From: Enchytraeus crypticus
Lineage: Eukaryota > Annelida > Clitellata > Enchytraeida > Enchytraeidae
Reading direction: 5' to 3'
Assembly: GCA_905160935.1 (NCBI GenBank)
Contig: CAJHZI010000457.1
Location: 2,199,501 to 2,263,500 of the forward strand
Length of the DNA stretch: 64,000 nucleotides
Below, piece by piece: positions 1 through 17,841 of this stretch. Numbering within the stretch: position 1 is the first letter of the stretch; every line of letters starts with the position of its first letter. The translations under genes were made by a program, and so were the position numbers. The notes beneath the pieces are model-generated. The model searched no databases. It had not been told where the DNA came from and saw nothing but the letters and a program-made list of their open reading frames with translations.

Positions 1-1209
1 ATCTATTTTTAAAATACTCGTTGGTATAAATATTTTAAATACATTAAGCGTTATTAATCCTGTATTATAAATAAAAGAAAAGCACACAGCCTTCATTAAC
101 ATTGTATATCATAAATGTATATTACCTAGCCTCAGCAACCGTGTAGGCCTATATTGAATTACAATTCATAAGCATAACTATTAATTACGTTATTATATAA
201 ATAATTTCAATATCTATCCAATATTGGACATTAGACTTCAGTTTTCATCGAATATTGCGTCAGTTTGACTAGCACAAGAGATTTGAGAAATTGACACCGT
301 TCAAGGCTCAAGAAGACTATCAGAGACGTCCGACTGGTATTTGAGCCGAAGGTCGGCTGCTTTTCAGCGAAGCTTGCTATCCGTTCGGTCATCCAACAAG
401 TATACGGCACAATGAAAAAAAACTTGTAAAAAACCTGATATTTAAAGCGAATATTCCAAGACTTAATAGATAAGAAATAGCACAAACACAATACTGACGT
501 AACTGAATTTATCTATCATTTCTCAATTGTCTCACGGTGCTCGACGTTGTCAGGGATTTCAGTAGCACTCTCACAAGTTTTTCACGTTGTTGTTGCTGTC
601 CCGGAGTACAACACTTGATCATGAGAATGAAACAGCCGATCATAATACACAAGAACTCAAACAGTTTTTCAGTGCCTTCCTCAATATATGAACTCGTACT
701 GACAGTAAATGAATTATATTCAAATTCAAGCGGTAATGATCTGACAGAATATCATGTCGCATCCATTTCGATAATCGATTCGGAATGAAAAATAACGGAA
801 ACCTGTAAATAATCTCAATTTCTTATATAACTACATAAGACAATTGCAATTAATCCATAGATGAAAAAAATATTTTATTACGTTTTTTATATCTTTTGAA
901 AAACGTGTTTTTTACGTTTTTTTAAATTATTTTTTAAATAAAAGAACCTAAGCCATGCTTTGACGTGGACTGCACATAAATATTGAGAAATTGCCGTTAG
1001 TTTCGTGCCATAAACATCACTGTATAAAAGGTAATTCATTAAATTTTTTATTTTCCACGTTAGGCAGATATTCTAATTTTTAAGACATTGTCTATTCTTA
1101 ATTTCCTACTGATTTAAATTTTCTTGTATTGATAATTATGAACAACTGACAGTGTGGCTGTATGTGACCTGAAAGTATTTGTTTATATTTGTATGGAGTC
1201 TATGGACAT
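1..1209. other. AT-rich region without recognised gene
   Basis: I see no conserved coding segment on either strand. Around 536-574 there is a fragment of the palindromic repeat family described at 12385 (a gtgctcgacgttgtc core followed by agtagcactct). The terminal exon of the cyclotransferase gene could lie here or further left, but I could not recognise it. Confidence 0.5.
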
Positions 1210-1266
1210 ACTTTAGAACTTTAGAACTTTAGAACTTTAGAACTTTAGAACTTTAGAACTTTAGAT
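1210..1266. repeat. 8-bp tandem repeat
   Basis: About seven uninterrupted copies of actttaga. Confidence 0.9.
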
Positions 1267-1554
1267 CAAGTCTAGTTGTAATAAAATTGTTTAGTGTTAT
1301 GGAATGAAGGCATGGTAATATATATGCAAGCTAAGTGTACGCTACAAACGTTTTTTGTCAACGTTTTTTATTTTTTGGGGGAAAAACGCGTTTTTTAACG
1401 TTTTTATTTTTGGTAAGAACGTTTTTTTCATCTATGAATTAATCAATGAAATATCAATAATAATCGTACACGTCATCCATCTACTTTAATTAATTTAACT
1501 AAGAATATGGAAATTTTAGGCTAGCGACCCTCAGCTAAAGTCAGCAATCCTACC

Positions 1555-1850
1555 AAATAGGCATACATAAATCATACACAGAATCATACATAGAAGCATA
1601 CACAGAATCATATGTAGAATCATACGTAGACTCGTACATATAATCATACATAGAATCATACACAGAATCATACATAGAATCATACATAGAATAATAAGAA
1701 TCGTACATAGAATGATACACAGAATCATACATAAAACCATGTATACAATTAGACAGAGAATCATGCATAGAATCATACACAGAATCATAGAATCAGACAT
1801 ACAATCTTGTATAGAATCATATACAGATACATAGAATCGTAAACCAGCAT
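1555..1850. repeat. 12-bp minisatellite
   Basis: About 23 diverged copies of agaatcatacac/agaatcatacat. The unit length is a multiple of three, so the minus strand reads open as a run of MYDS/VYDS; this is a by-product of the repeat and not a gene. Confidence 0.9.
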
Positions 1851-1984
1851 TAGGATTTAACTGTAATATAACAGCAGAAGAAATTCACTAAACTATAAAT
1901 AATAAATGACGCAAGGATGTCTCAAATACAGAAAGATTTCCGAAGACTTAGGCCTACTGTACCTAATAACTTCATATACACATG

Positions 1985-2110
1985 CTCTCTCTCTCTCTTT
2001 TAGCGCACTGCCTACTGGCAGGTCCATGGTATTAACGCCTCCGCCCACGTCTATATTCCGCTTTAATCTTCAAATCCACAAACGAGTGGGTCTTTAATTC
2101 ATTTATAACA
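1985..2110 (-). mobile_element. 3' end of a non-LTR retrotransposon (fragment)
   Basis: Read on the minus strand, this carries the block coding for [13 protein letters not shown] that also occurs near 20840 and 56900, preceded by diverged DDLK..S..D.K-like sequence. It is a short 5'-truncated copy of the same element family. The (CT)n run at 1985-2000 is the Arg/Glu-rich end of that block. Confidence 0.6.
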
Positions 2111-4126
2111 TCCATTTTTATATACCATTATTCGTGGGGGATTCAGCTTATGACGAGGTGGGCCTCCTATGCCTTCCTCAGCTTCAATTAACATTTAAAT
2201 TATATATAAACATTACACTGCTAAAGTATCACAGAATTTAATGAACTCTTAATAAATTTTTTAATAATATTTTACTAACTTACTAATTATATACATGTAA
2301 AATAGATGGAATTCAACAAATCCTCTAAATTCAGACAACAACTTAATCCTGCGAAACCCTCTTTCAATAAAAGCTTTAAGTTCCCTACAGCATCCAAGAA
2401 AGAATACTCTAAAATACGCGTGTAATGAGCATGACCAACTAAGCCAAGTCGTCTGCACACTTGTAAATTACTACAAAGATAATATTATATCTTTAATAAG
2501 TAAAAAAAAGTTAAATAAATTACAAATGTAATATTGATGATGAACGTAATACAAGGAATACAAAAATGATTAATTTACTGCTAAAGTCTTAAAAATCATT
2601 AGAATCATCACTAAAATCATCAATAGTAAAAGGACGGAATTAGGGTGGCTTGGATATTTAAAATGTGAAAGTATGGCACTGAAATACCAATACAAGAAAC
2701 ATCGCAAATCAAATTATCACCAAATATAGTTAACATATCATAATTCTATATGTACGTGTACTATAAACGCATATAATACACATAATATACAGTACATTAT
2801 AATAATATATAAATACAGTAATATTATTAATATATTTTTTATACTCATACCCCATATATGAAAAATATCACCCAAAAATTCAAATCTATCTTTAGTATCA
2901 GAAACAGAGGTAGTTGAATAAAAGCAACTTCAGATAATTTAGGTGTAGGAAGAAAGTGAATTCAAACGTTCCTGCTGTCATATAACAAAGAGGAAATGGA
3001 AAATAAATCACGATAACTATTATTTAAAATAATCGATAATATTATGTATTAGTTACAAATACCCATGGATTGATTGATTTTTATATAGTTTAGAGGAGTA
3101 TTAGAAAACACTCTAAATGAATGCAAAACGGTAACCAAATAAAATGAAAACGTCTACATTTAGCAAAAAATTTCAAAATGTAGCATAAAGTAAATTAGTA
3201 ACTTAATTCTTTACCATAGAGCTACGAGTCATACTTAACACCATTACCCTATATGTCTGTCGAGTAACCTGACGTCAACGTAAAGATAAAAATGCAAAAT
3301 GTGCAAATTATTAGTTAAGTACTGACGTGTAAGAGAACAAAACATAGACCTACTTAGTATTTATTAGTTTAAAATATTCGTTATAATCATAAATTACATC
3401 TGATTCTCCTATAAACAACCCGAGCCATACAAATAAAAAAGTAGCATAATAGTCGGTGATGGTACGACATAAAAAGCAGACAAAGGTTGGCAGACAAATG
3501 AAGCCAGTGAGAGAGATGAACACAATGGAACAGTTCCTAACTTCTGCAGGAGATACAGAATTGTTTCAAGATTTCAACCGCAAGCCGATGAACAAAGATA
3601 CAAATGTTTAATAAAGTGGGCAAACTTGTATGAGGATAACTAGAAAATTATTTTGATCTTAAGTAGTGAATACAGCAACAATATGAGCAGTACCTTGAAG
3701 GGTAGATGGACAAATGCTTATAGAAAAGAAATACTGACGTTGAAGAAAGGTATGACAAGTGGAAGGTAGAAAAGTCCAAAGCAGCAGAGAATCATGCTGG
3801 AAATATCAAAACAATATTGTAGAATTCGTAAGATGCCTCTCTTTCGTTATTAATTAACTCAGAATACCAGTGGAAGTTGCTGCTTTACTTAATCAAATGA
3901 TCCCGATATCTATGACCGGGTATAATGACTGACGGACATAACTACAGACCGCTTTAACGAATTATGAAATTTGCACTCGGAAATTTTTTACATGAAAAGA
4001 AACACTACAGTAATCTCTCCAGTAGCAGCAGAAAAATTAAAACTAGAATATAAGAGGTGTGAATTGGGTACATAGAGTTTAAATTTAAAATAACACGATA
4101 AAGACATCAAGCCCCATGGAGTGGGG
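2111..4126. other. AT-rich sequence, no supported gene
   Basis: No conserved domain was recognised. The stretch 3470-4080 is less AT-rich and may be a decayed mobile element, but I could not assign it. This is downstream of the last located exon of the minus-strand cyclotransferase gene, so its 3' end and UTR may lie here. Confidence 0.4.
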
Positions 4127-4157
4127 CTTTAATAGGTTAACCTTTAACCTATTAAAG
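4110..4157. repeat. Two adjacent short hairpins
   Basis: A 6-bp stem agcccc/ggggct (4110-4128) abuts a perfect 14-bp stem, 4127-4140 with 4144-4157, around a 3-base loop. No function is evident. Confidence 0.6.
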
Positions 4158-4863
4158 GTTAATGCATGACAGTGAGATCGAGAAGAAAATCGCATAGGGG
4201 AGGAGGAATGTCACCCAGAATATGAGAGCTGGTTAAAGAAAGATATTACACATTCACGTATAGATTGAGATATTCTACCACAAAGATGCGCAGAATGGCC
4301 GACAGTCTCTTGATCAGCTGAAAATCGAGAGCACTTTCGTTGTCAGTCTGCTGGTGCCACACTGATGGAAATGGCTGAGATATGAGATGAAGAATCGGCA
4401 CGTCTGCAAACAAGATAAATACCACTCATCACTCGTTTTTCTTACAATTCATTTTGATTGTTTTATGATCCTACGTTTATGTGTGTATGTGTGTGTATAT
4501 ATTTATATGTAATGCATCTTTATCCTGTCTGTTTTTGACGAATAAAGAAATGAATATTTATCAATCGATAAATAAAATCGTAAACTCAGCAAACAAAGCT
4601 TAATCATGCGGAAAGTTACTACCGAAGTTTGTTGAAAATAGTCTACTTTTGCTCATAGTAAAGAAGGCAATGACAACAATTGCAGAAGCTAATCGTTTTG
4701 CAGGAAAAACGTTAATATATAGACCCTTCTTCTGACCCTCCTTCTTTAATAAAAGAAGAAGTGTCACAGTGACGCGATCTGATTGGATCTATAGAGTGAC
4801 ACAACCTAATGACGCAGACAAAACTTTAGTATTTCAAACCTGCCATTTGGTTAAATATTACAC

Positions 4864-4889
4864 AGAGAGAGGGAGAGAGGGAGAGAGAT
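4864..4889. repeat. (GA)n microsatellite
   Basis: Imperfect gagagaggg tract directly next to the SINE that begins at 4900. Confidence 0.8.
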
Positions 4890-4899
4890 ACAAGGTAAC

Positions 4900-5029
4900 G
4901 TAAAGCTAATCTTAACGTCAGTTCCCTCACTCGAAAGCGATGTCAGTGACGGGCGAGCCCAGGATTTGAACCTCGCACATACTGATCCGCGATCGAATAT
5001 CTTACCGACATCGCCACTGGCTCCAGCCA
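4900..5029 (-). mobile_element. tRNA-derived SINE (family S1)
   Basis: On the minus strand this reads gccagtggcgatgtcggtaag (A-box-like), then about 30 bases later gaggttcaaatcctg (a good pol III B box), then a tRNA-unrelated body with cactgacatcgctttcgag and a tail gaactgacgttaa. Five other copies lie at 18233, 19165, 33209, 46170 and 63275. The copy at 19165 keeps a gactgttgatc anticodon-arm-like segment, suggesting a tRNA-Asn-like head. It sits 70 bp downstream of cyclotransferase exon 6, probably within the next intron. Confidence 0.85.
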
Positions 5030-5101
5030 AGACAGAGAATTGGCGGCATAGATAGCGTATACATGACAGACATTACGAGAGTTAGTATAAAGCATATTAA
5101 C

Positions 5102-11951
<6,850 letters not shown>

Positions 11952-12098
11952 AACTGGCTGACTTCCTAGAGAATCTAAATTTTTATTTTATACCAAACAA
12001 TCACACAAGTTTTGTTTTAACGATTTATAGTTAAATATTAAGCATTCTAATTTATTGTTTAATTTCAATGTTTACTTCCATATGTTGTCAATATAATC

Positions 12099-12107
12099 GC
12101 TTCCGGT
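12099..12107 (-). promoter_or_regulatory. ETS-like motif upstream of QPCT
   Basis: The minus strand reads accggaagc, an ETS-family consensus, about 150 bp upstream of the QPCT start codon. Such sites are common in TATA-less promoters; inference only. Confidence 0.4.
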
Positions 12108-12384
12108 TGTTAAGCACCTGAAATGTTCATTTCTTCTTATACATCTTTCTTCGAGTATTTTGTATAAAAATTTAAAAGACAAATCATTGTATTAGTGAAA
12201 ATACAAGCTTCAGGAAAATTTAAAATAAAGATGGAGCAGCTCGTTAACATATAAAATAAATACACTACATGTGAGATCTCCCAGAGTACTTTGTGTAATA
12301 AAGTAAAGTAAGCAGGTATTATAGTGAAATGATCAATTATGTTGATACAATATAAATAAATATATATGATATAAATGATTAATT

Positions 12385-12517
12385 ATGTTGTTACTTTGGA
12401 CTGAATTTCTGGATTTTGAAATTTGCACCGTTTTGGACCTTCTTTTTGCTCGCCGGCTTGATTTTATCTCAATAGTGCTCGATGTTGTCATTGATGACTG
12501 TAGCACTCTACTTATTG
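12385..12517 (-). mobile_element. Palindromic interspersed repeat (family T), long copy
   Basis: The minus strand reads gagtgctacagtcatcaatgacaacatcgagcac, then tcaagccggcgagcaaaaag, aaggtccaaaacggtgcaaa and an end near ccagaaattcagtcc. AGTGCT/AGCACT form an inner inverted repeat. The outer end next to it is a (TTG/TTA)n tract. Related copies are at 536, 12741, 14249, 14318, 14428, 15505, 16216, 16370, 16635, 17516, 55039, 58398 and 58607. Confidence 0.85.
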
Positions 12518-12740
12518 TTATTGTTATTGTTGATATCTATGGCTTTCAATGTTTCAATACCACATTCTTAAACGGTTAGACCATTTAGACCATTTTCCGT
12601 ATAATTAGTCTTGTGAATGTCCGAGATTTTACTTTCAGATCAGCGCCTCTAGTACGATAATGTACGCAGTATTATAAATTTAGTTAAATTAATTATCCGT
12701 TTAAAATAAAAAACGATCTCACTGAAGTTTTTTGTCTAAA

Positions 12741-12800
12741 TAGTGCTCGATGTGGTCATTGATGACTGTAGCACTCTAAATTTGTTATTATTATTATTGT
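12741..12800 (-). mobile_element. Family T fragment
   Basis: Only the palindromic core (atagtgctcgatgtggtcat and gactgtagcactct) followed by (TTA/TTG)n is present. Confidence 0.75.
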
Positions 12801-13561
12801 TATTATTAGTGTTCGGTTGGCCGGCCCTATAGATGACTTTCACAGCTGTTAGCCGCGCCCACTTTTAGACACCTGCCGGCATTGGCATCTATATTGGATT
12901 ACGTTTGTTGATTTTTAGCATTACGTATGTATAGATATATATGCTTATAAAAAATAAAATTTCTATGTACGTATATTGCATTTTGTAAAAATGCACACGA
13001 TTTATTAGTAATATACACAGACAGTGTACCTATGTACCTCATGAAGTTATATGAACTTACGTATGAAATATATGAGCTCCGATCTTACCGGTACGCGTAC
13101 TTTGTAGATTCGTTATGTAGCTCGATTCTATAGTTGAAGACTTAACTTAAATTAATTATACACGTTCAGTAAGTCTTGAGGACCTGCAACACTAGTCTAG
13201 TCGTAGTTTAATGCTTCAATACACAAAGACTGTAAATGATTCAAATACAAACCTTAAGTCTTAAACTATAGGCTAGTGCAAAAGACCAAAACTTTCAATA
13301 TTTCTTTTGTGTACAGATCTATGTATATTCCAATAATTTGACTCTGTTTTGAGAAATTTGACCTTAATCTGCATTACGGAAATGGCAGAAATGTTGCAAT
13401 TACTAATTTCATCAAACCATTAAAGCTTGCCAACAATAGGCCTATCTTATATTTCGTTTGCTAATTAAATACATAAGTACAAAATAAAACAGAAACACGT
13501 ACATGGTGCGGACAGATTTTTGTTCCCTTTTCCTTAATTCCACTCATGGAGTCCAAATTTC
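12801..13561. other. Intergenic sequence without recognised feature
   Basis: AT-rich, with no conserved coding segment. A partial copy of the hairpin arm at 13562 occurs near 13380 (aatggcagaaatg). Confidence 0.5.
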
Positions 13562-13612
13562 TGCCATTTCTGCCAATTAGCCTGTCACATGCACTAATTG
13601 GCAGAAATGGCA
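13562..13612. repeat. Perfect 19-bp hairpin
   Basis: Left arm 13562-13580 and right arm 13594-13612 are perfect reverse complements (tgccatttctgccaattag) around a 13-base loop. It may be a foldback remnant of a small transposon. Confidence 0.85.
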
Positions 13613-13791
13613 CAAATGCTGAAATTACGTGTAACAAAGCTTTCAAGAACCATCATATCCATTACCAGTTCATTAACCTGTAAGAAAGAGCCCATGTCCA
13701 TATGCCAGACACAATTTTATACCAAATTAAGATGAAAAACTACTTGAAGATACATATATATAGCCGTGTATCATATAGAGTTTTCTGCATC

Positions 13792-13802
13792 AAAATGGCG
13801 GC
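13792..13802 (+). promoter_or_regulatory. YY1-like motif
   Basis: aaaatggcggc fits the YY1 core AANATGGCGGC. No gene start is evident nearby, so it may be chance. Confidence 0.25.
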
Positions 13803-14248
13803 TTTGTAATGTAAACAAAAAATGGCGTGTTCATGAAACCTCTCTATTTGGCGCTATTGAATATATACTTATAAGGTTGGCTACGGATGGGCAATATGGT
13901 TAAATAAATAATATAATATTATGGCTAAATCAAAGATCTATGGCCTAACTGTATGACGAATGAAAACTGTGACTTTTCATGTTCTCAATTCATTACAATT
14001 AATTCATTTCAAATATCGTGCTATTATATAGGAGACCCACAACCAACCTTAACGAACAATGGTGCAGAAGCATAGAATAGAGAAAAACCGTAGAAGTGTC
14101 AAAGGCAATCTTACGGAGGCTCGCAACTGCCATAAATTTTTTTTTTTAAACAAAAAATCAAAAAACAAAAAACAAACAAATCTTTGTTACTATAAATAGC
14201 CACTTTGTTACTATAAATAGCACACTAGCAGTATCTATATCACACATA

Positions 14249-14525
14249 GTCGATGACAACATCCAGCACTCGATCTTGAATCAAAGGCCAGCCTATGTGC
14301 AAAAAATAAAGTTTATTGTCAATGACAACATCGAGCACTCGATCTCGAGCCAAAGCCAAACCGATGAGCACAAAATTAGGTCAAAAACGGTGCAAATCCA
14401 AAATTCAGTTAATTAGTCATGTTAAGTGAATTCGTCAATGACAACATCGAGCACGCGATGTCAAACCAAAGCCAAGCCGATGAGCAAAAAGGAGGTTAAA
14501 ACTGTGCAAATTCAATATTCAGTAA
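14249..14525 (+). mobile_element. Three tandem family T units
   Basis: Units at about 14249-14315, 14318-14420 and 14428-14525. Each has gatgacaacatc(g/c)agcact or its variant, then caaagccaa(g/a)ccgatgagc and aaaacggtgcaaatccaaaa. This subfamily has cgatctcgagccaaagccaa in place of the attgagacaaaatcaagccg of the other copies, and also flanks the integrase fragment at 15725. Confidence 0.8.
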
Positions 14526-14570
14526 AATACTTCAAATTAATTTTAACTGGAGGCACAAAAATTTACTGTT

Positions 14571-14648
14571 GTCAATAATCGAAGTTACATCAGCCTCGGT
14601 TAGCACTTTGTGGGTATACCACCTAGGAAGACCGAGTGTTGGCAGCTT
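14571..14648 (+). repeat. 5S rRNA-like segment (3' half), copy 1
   Basis: gaagttacatcagcctcg, gttagcactttgtgggtata and ccacctaggaagaccgagtg line up with the 3' half of eukaryotic 5S rRNA (GAAGCTAAGC..GGTTAGTACTTGGATGGGAGACCGCCTGGGAATACC..). The 5' half is missing, so it is not a functional 5S gene. A better-preserved copy is at 58744. Both are followed by the same ga(a/c)gaaaaa(t/a)tcca(a/-)ggg tail, so they belong to one element family. Confidence 0.7.
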
Positions 14649-14649
14649 T

Positions 14650-15170
14650 GAAAGAAAAATTCCAGGGTAATATATTTTATCATCATCATCAGTTCCTTGT
14701 ACAGAACATAGGGCGCAACATTCCTCCATTCGTTTCTATAATCAGCAATCTTCACAACGTCTTCCCATGGTTTGTTTAATGCTCTCAAATCCTTGTTGAT
14801 GGTATTAGCCAAGTACTTCTAAGCTTTCCTCGTTTCCTTTTTCCTTGAGTTGGCTTCCAGTTAACTGCAGTCTTTGCGTGGCCTATCTGTCCTCAGACTT
14901 TCTCAGTAAATGACCTAAAAATCTCCACTTTCTCTCAGAAACTATTTCATCTAATTTTCTCTGTCCACGTACCCTTTCGCGTTCTGTTTCATTTTTGATG
15001 TGGTCTCAATAGTGGATATTTAATATTCTTCTGATGCATCTTTGTTGAAAACAGTTTAATTAGTGCTTTATTTTATTAGTACTTTCCCAGGTTTCACATG
15101 CATATATTAAAACTGGTTGGATAATTGTTGAATATATTTTTATCTTTAATCCCTCCTCAATTTTATTACT
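14650..15170 (-). pseudogene. Non-LTR retrotransposon reverse-transcriptase ORF, C-terminal remnant
   Basis: Minus-strand translation, with stops and frameshifts, gives ILLQPVLIYACETW, NCFQQRCIRRILNI, RKLDEIVSERKWRFLGHLLR and NKPWEDVVKIADYRNEWR. The order (..YxCETW.., QRRxLRxIL, WxxxGHxxR, W..A..DR..WR) is the usual C-terminal tail of RTE/CR1-like reverse transcriptases in animal genomes. It is clearly broken. Confidence 0.75.
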
Positions 15171-15254
15171 CTTCCTCAATTTTATTGCTCTTTTATCATA
15201 CTATTTCAAATAGCCTAACAATAGGCCTACTTCTACCATGCGCGCAAATCACTT

Positions 15255-15420
15255 TCAAAAGATGGTGGGGCAGATCGAAAAATAAATGTCGCGCATAGCG
15301 CGAAAAAAAATTATCGCGCCCCACCAAAATTAGGCTATGCTCCACCATTTTGAGTTAATTTGGTGGGGCAAAGGAATATTTTGGTAGGGCAACAAGCTTT
15401 TTTGGCCTAGACAAATTATA
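15255..15420. mobile_element. Possible MITE with ggtggggc inverted ends
   Basis: tggtggggc at 15263 and gccccacca at 15318 are inverted, with cgcgc-rich sequence between, and tggtggggc recurs at 15361. It is compact and more GC-rich than its surroundings. Type uncertain. Confidence 0.4.
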
Positions 15421-15504
15421 CAAAAATTTCTATTCTTTCCTTGATTTCTTTCTCATAATGAAATCTTTTATTAGATTAAATTAAAGTTTTTACTTTAATT
15501 TAAA

Positions 15505-15640
15505 TGCTGCAAATCCAAAATTCCGTTAATTAGTCATACTAAGTTAATTCCATAATGACAACATCGAGCACTCGATCTCGAGCAAAAGCCAAACCGATGA
15601 GCAAAAATGAGGTTTAAAACGGTGCATATCCAAAATTCCA
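15505..15640 (+). mobile_element. Family T unit forming the left inverted flank of the integrase fragment
   Basis: Contains tccaaaattccgttaattag, tgacaacatcgagcactcg and gccaaaccgatgagcaaaaa. The same text in reverse complement follows the integrase fragment at 16216-16496, so together they look like terminal inverted repeats. Confidence 0.7.
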
Positions 15641-15724
15641 GTTTATAATTGGTATGTAGCCTACTTTCATTTACGGCTCTCGTACTCGAAGATATTGGCA
15701 GTTCTGGCTCAAACTCATAACGTT

Positions 15725-16190
15725 AATATATCCCAGAGAACATTGCATAGAATTTTGCGATCAGGATATAATTATCGTCGCTCAGTTTCATCGCCAATAG
15801 AAGAAGTGTTTAGATTTATATACAGTCTTCTGAGGCAGTCAGGTTCCTTACTCGACTACCGATAGATGTATGCACGCTGCTTGCAGGAAGGATTGATTGT
15901 TTACAGAGAAGATGTTCGGCTTATCCTAACTATCTTTGAGTTCACTGGAGTGGCGCTGAGAACTGCAAAACGGCTACGTCGCAGAGCCTATTATGCTACA
16001 TGGCCAAATAATATATGGCATGTTGACGGCTATGACAAACTGAAATCATATGGGCTATGCAAAAGTGGTTGTATTGATGGATTTTCAGGGAAAACTATCT
16101 GGTTAGAAGTTTACAAAAAATAATGATCCTAAAGTTATGGCGTGGTACTACTTGCAGAGTAGGCCTATTCGTGCTTACAACGGTGCTCCT
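15725..16190 (+). pseudogene. DDE integrase-core transposase fragment
   Basis: Translation: ISQRTLHRILRSGYNYRR, then a stop, then a segment with ARCLQEGLIVYREDVRLIL, NIWHVDGYDKLKSYGLC, GCIDGFSGKTIWLEV, a frameshift near 16120, and NNDPKVMAWYYLQ. The WHVDG..KL..GCIDGFSR..WLEV pattern is that of the integrase-core family of eukaryotic IS3EU/Ginger-like DNA transposons, with a DNA-binding helical part before it. Only the first catalytic Asp is present; the DNGTE and Glu segments are gone. It is therefore inactive. It is bracketed by family T repeats in inverted orientation, which ties that family to this transposon type. Confidence 0.8.
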
Positions 16191-16215
16191 CTGAAAGTTA
16201 GAGCCAATATAACAA

Positions 16216-16496
16216 ACTAATTAACTGAATTTTGGATTTGTACCGATTTTGACCTAATTTTTTGCTCATTAATCCTAATTAAATGCTCATAAAATAAGTT
16301 TAACATCGAGTGCTCGATATTGTCATTAACCAATTGACTTAGTATGACTAATTAACGGAATTTTGGAATTGCACCGTTTTTTATCTAATTTTGTGCTAAT
16401 CGGTTTGGCTTTGGCTTAACATCGAGTGCTCGATGTTGTCATAAACGAATTGACTTAGTATGACTAATTAACGGAATTTTGGATTTGCACCGTTAG
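16216..16496 (-). mobile_element. Two family T units forming the right inverted flank
   Basis: Two minus-oriented units (16216-16337 and 16370-16496), each with ctaattaac(t/g)gaatttt, ggatttg(t/c)accg and aacatcgagtgctcgat(a/g)tt. Orientation is opposite to the unit at 15505. Confidence 0.75.
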
Positions 16497-16595
16497 ATAA
16501 AAAAAAGTTAAGAAATTAGATGGCAGTTCCGAGCCACCGTAAACAACAGCCATGCCATATCTACTTATTTTAAAGATCTTTGTGCAGAAGAGAGC

Positions 16596-16640
16596 TAATA
16601 ATAATAATAATAATAACAATAATAATAACAACAATTAGAG
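16596..16640. repeat. (AAT/AAC)n microsatellite
   Basis: taataataa then aacaataataataacaaca, directly joined to the family T copy that follows. The same junction recurs at 55020 and 58590, so it is part of the element end. Confidence 0.85.
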
Positions 16641-16750
16641 TGCTACTGTCATCAATGATAACATCGAGCACTATTGAAACAAAATCAAGCCGGCGAGCAA
16701 AAAGAAGGTCCAAAACGGTGCAAATTCCAAATCCAGATAATCAGTCCATA
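16635..16750 (+). mobile_element. Family T copy
   Basis: Complete by comparison with 12385: agagtgctactgtcatcaat, acatcgagcactattgaaac, aatcaagccggcgagcaaaa, tccaaaacggtgcaaattcc, ending near ccagataatcagtcca. Confidence 0.85.
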
Positions 16751-17114
16751 GATAATTGTTAGGGAAGTCAACTTACTTAAGATTCTTACTTCAGTCCTCG
16801 ACGATTATAGCAGCCCATTAATAATAACTTTATATATAAATAATAACATAATTATATTTTACGTGGGTCTCAACAAGCAATTGTGCTTTATGGCCCAGTA
16901 TTTGTTATGTTATATGTCATTATACACCAGTCAAAATTATTCCTAAATTTACACCAGTCAAAATTTGAAACTATTTGAACGGAAATATTATTATATGTCT
17001 TATACTTGAAGTATATTAGTAGCTTATTAGCCTGATTAATTTTAAGGAACATTTTGAACTCTTCCCCTCATTTCTCTGGAAGAAAAGAAGCACAAAAACC
17101 TCTCTAGCATTTTT

Positions 17115-17125
17115 AAGATGGCGGC
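17115..17125 (+). promoter_or_regulatory. YY1-like motif, possible KDM4 promoter
   Basis: aagatggcggc is a perfect YY1 consensus about 720 bp upstream of the KDM4 start codon, in the right orientation. Start codon 17842 is preceded by an acceptor-like cttttcatag at 17828, so one or more non-coding 5' exons in 17120-17400 are likely. Inference. Confidence 0.45.
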
Positions 17126-17515
17126 GATGTTATTTATTTTAGTTTAGCTTCTTTTGTTTATTATTTCAAAATCGATCGATAAGCGTTGGTAGGATCTCGC
17201 AGAATAAGCGGATAAATTGTCGATTTATCGTATATGGATATTGCAAAGAATCGGCTGCATTGCAGTGAGTTGTAATATTGCACGGATATTCTGGATAAAT
17301 TCTAGGATTCGTTGAGGTTTGTCTTGTAAATTATTCTAATTCAAATTGATGTTTAGTATTATGTCAAAGTTGATAGCGAATATTGTTCATTCGAATGTGA
17401 GAGCACTGGAAAAATATTAGGTATAATTACACTTAGTGTCATTTTCCTTTATTATTTTTATTTCACAAGGTTTCATTTTCGTTCAGCAATCTGTTTTGTC
17501 TACGTGACTAAACAG

Positions 17516-17630
17516 AGTGCTACTGTTGTCAGTTACCACATCGAAAACTATTGAGACAAATCCAAGCCAGTGAGAAAAAGGAAAGTGTAAAACACTGCAA
17601 ATTCCAAAATCCAGATTGCCAGTCCAAAGA
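17516..17630 (+). mobile_element. Family T copy (diverged)
   Basis: agagtgctactgttgtcagt, tatcaca-like core changed to taccacatcgaaaactattg, then caaatccaagccagtgag and ccaaaatccagattgccagt. It lies in the likely first intron or 5' region of KDM4. Confidence 0.75.
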
Positions 17631-17841
17631 TAAAGAAATTAAAGAAAAAGAGGTTTTATACTCAAGGAGCATTCATATAGAAACATGGAGAAAATATTCG
17701 CTCCACTATAAAGTTTAGAACGATATAGATAAACACTTTCATAGTGGAAGAGATTTGCACAGTCCTGAGTAAATTATTGAATTTTTAAACTGCACTATTG
17801 TCATTGTAAATATATTGGTTTTTCATAGGAGAAATTGAAAC

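Noticed and set aside
231..788. Short ORFs on both strands
   Set aside because: No conserved motif; one contains a family T fragment.
3470..4080. Possible decayed retroelement gene
   Set aside because: No recognisable RT, integrase or capsid motif in any frame; kept only as unassigned sequence.
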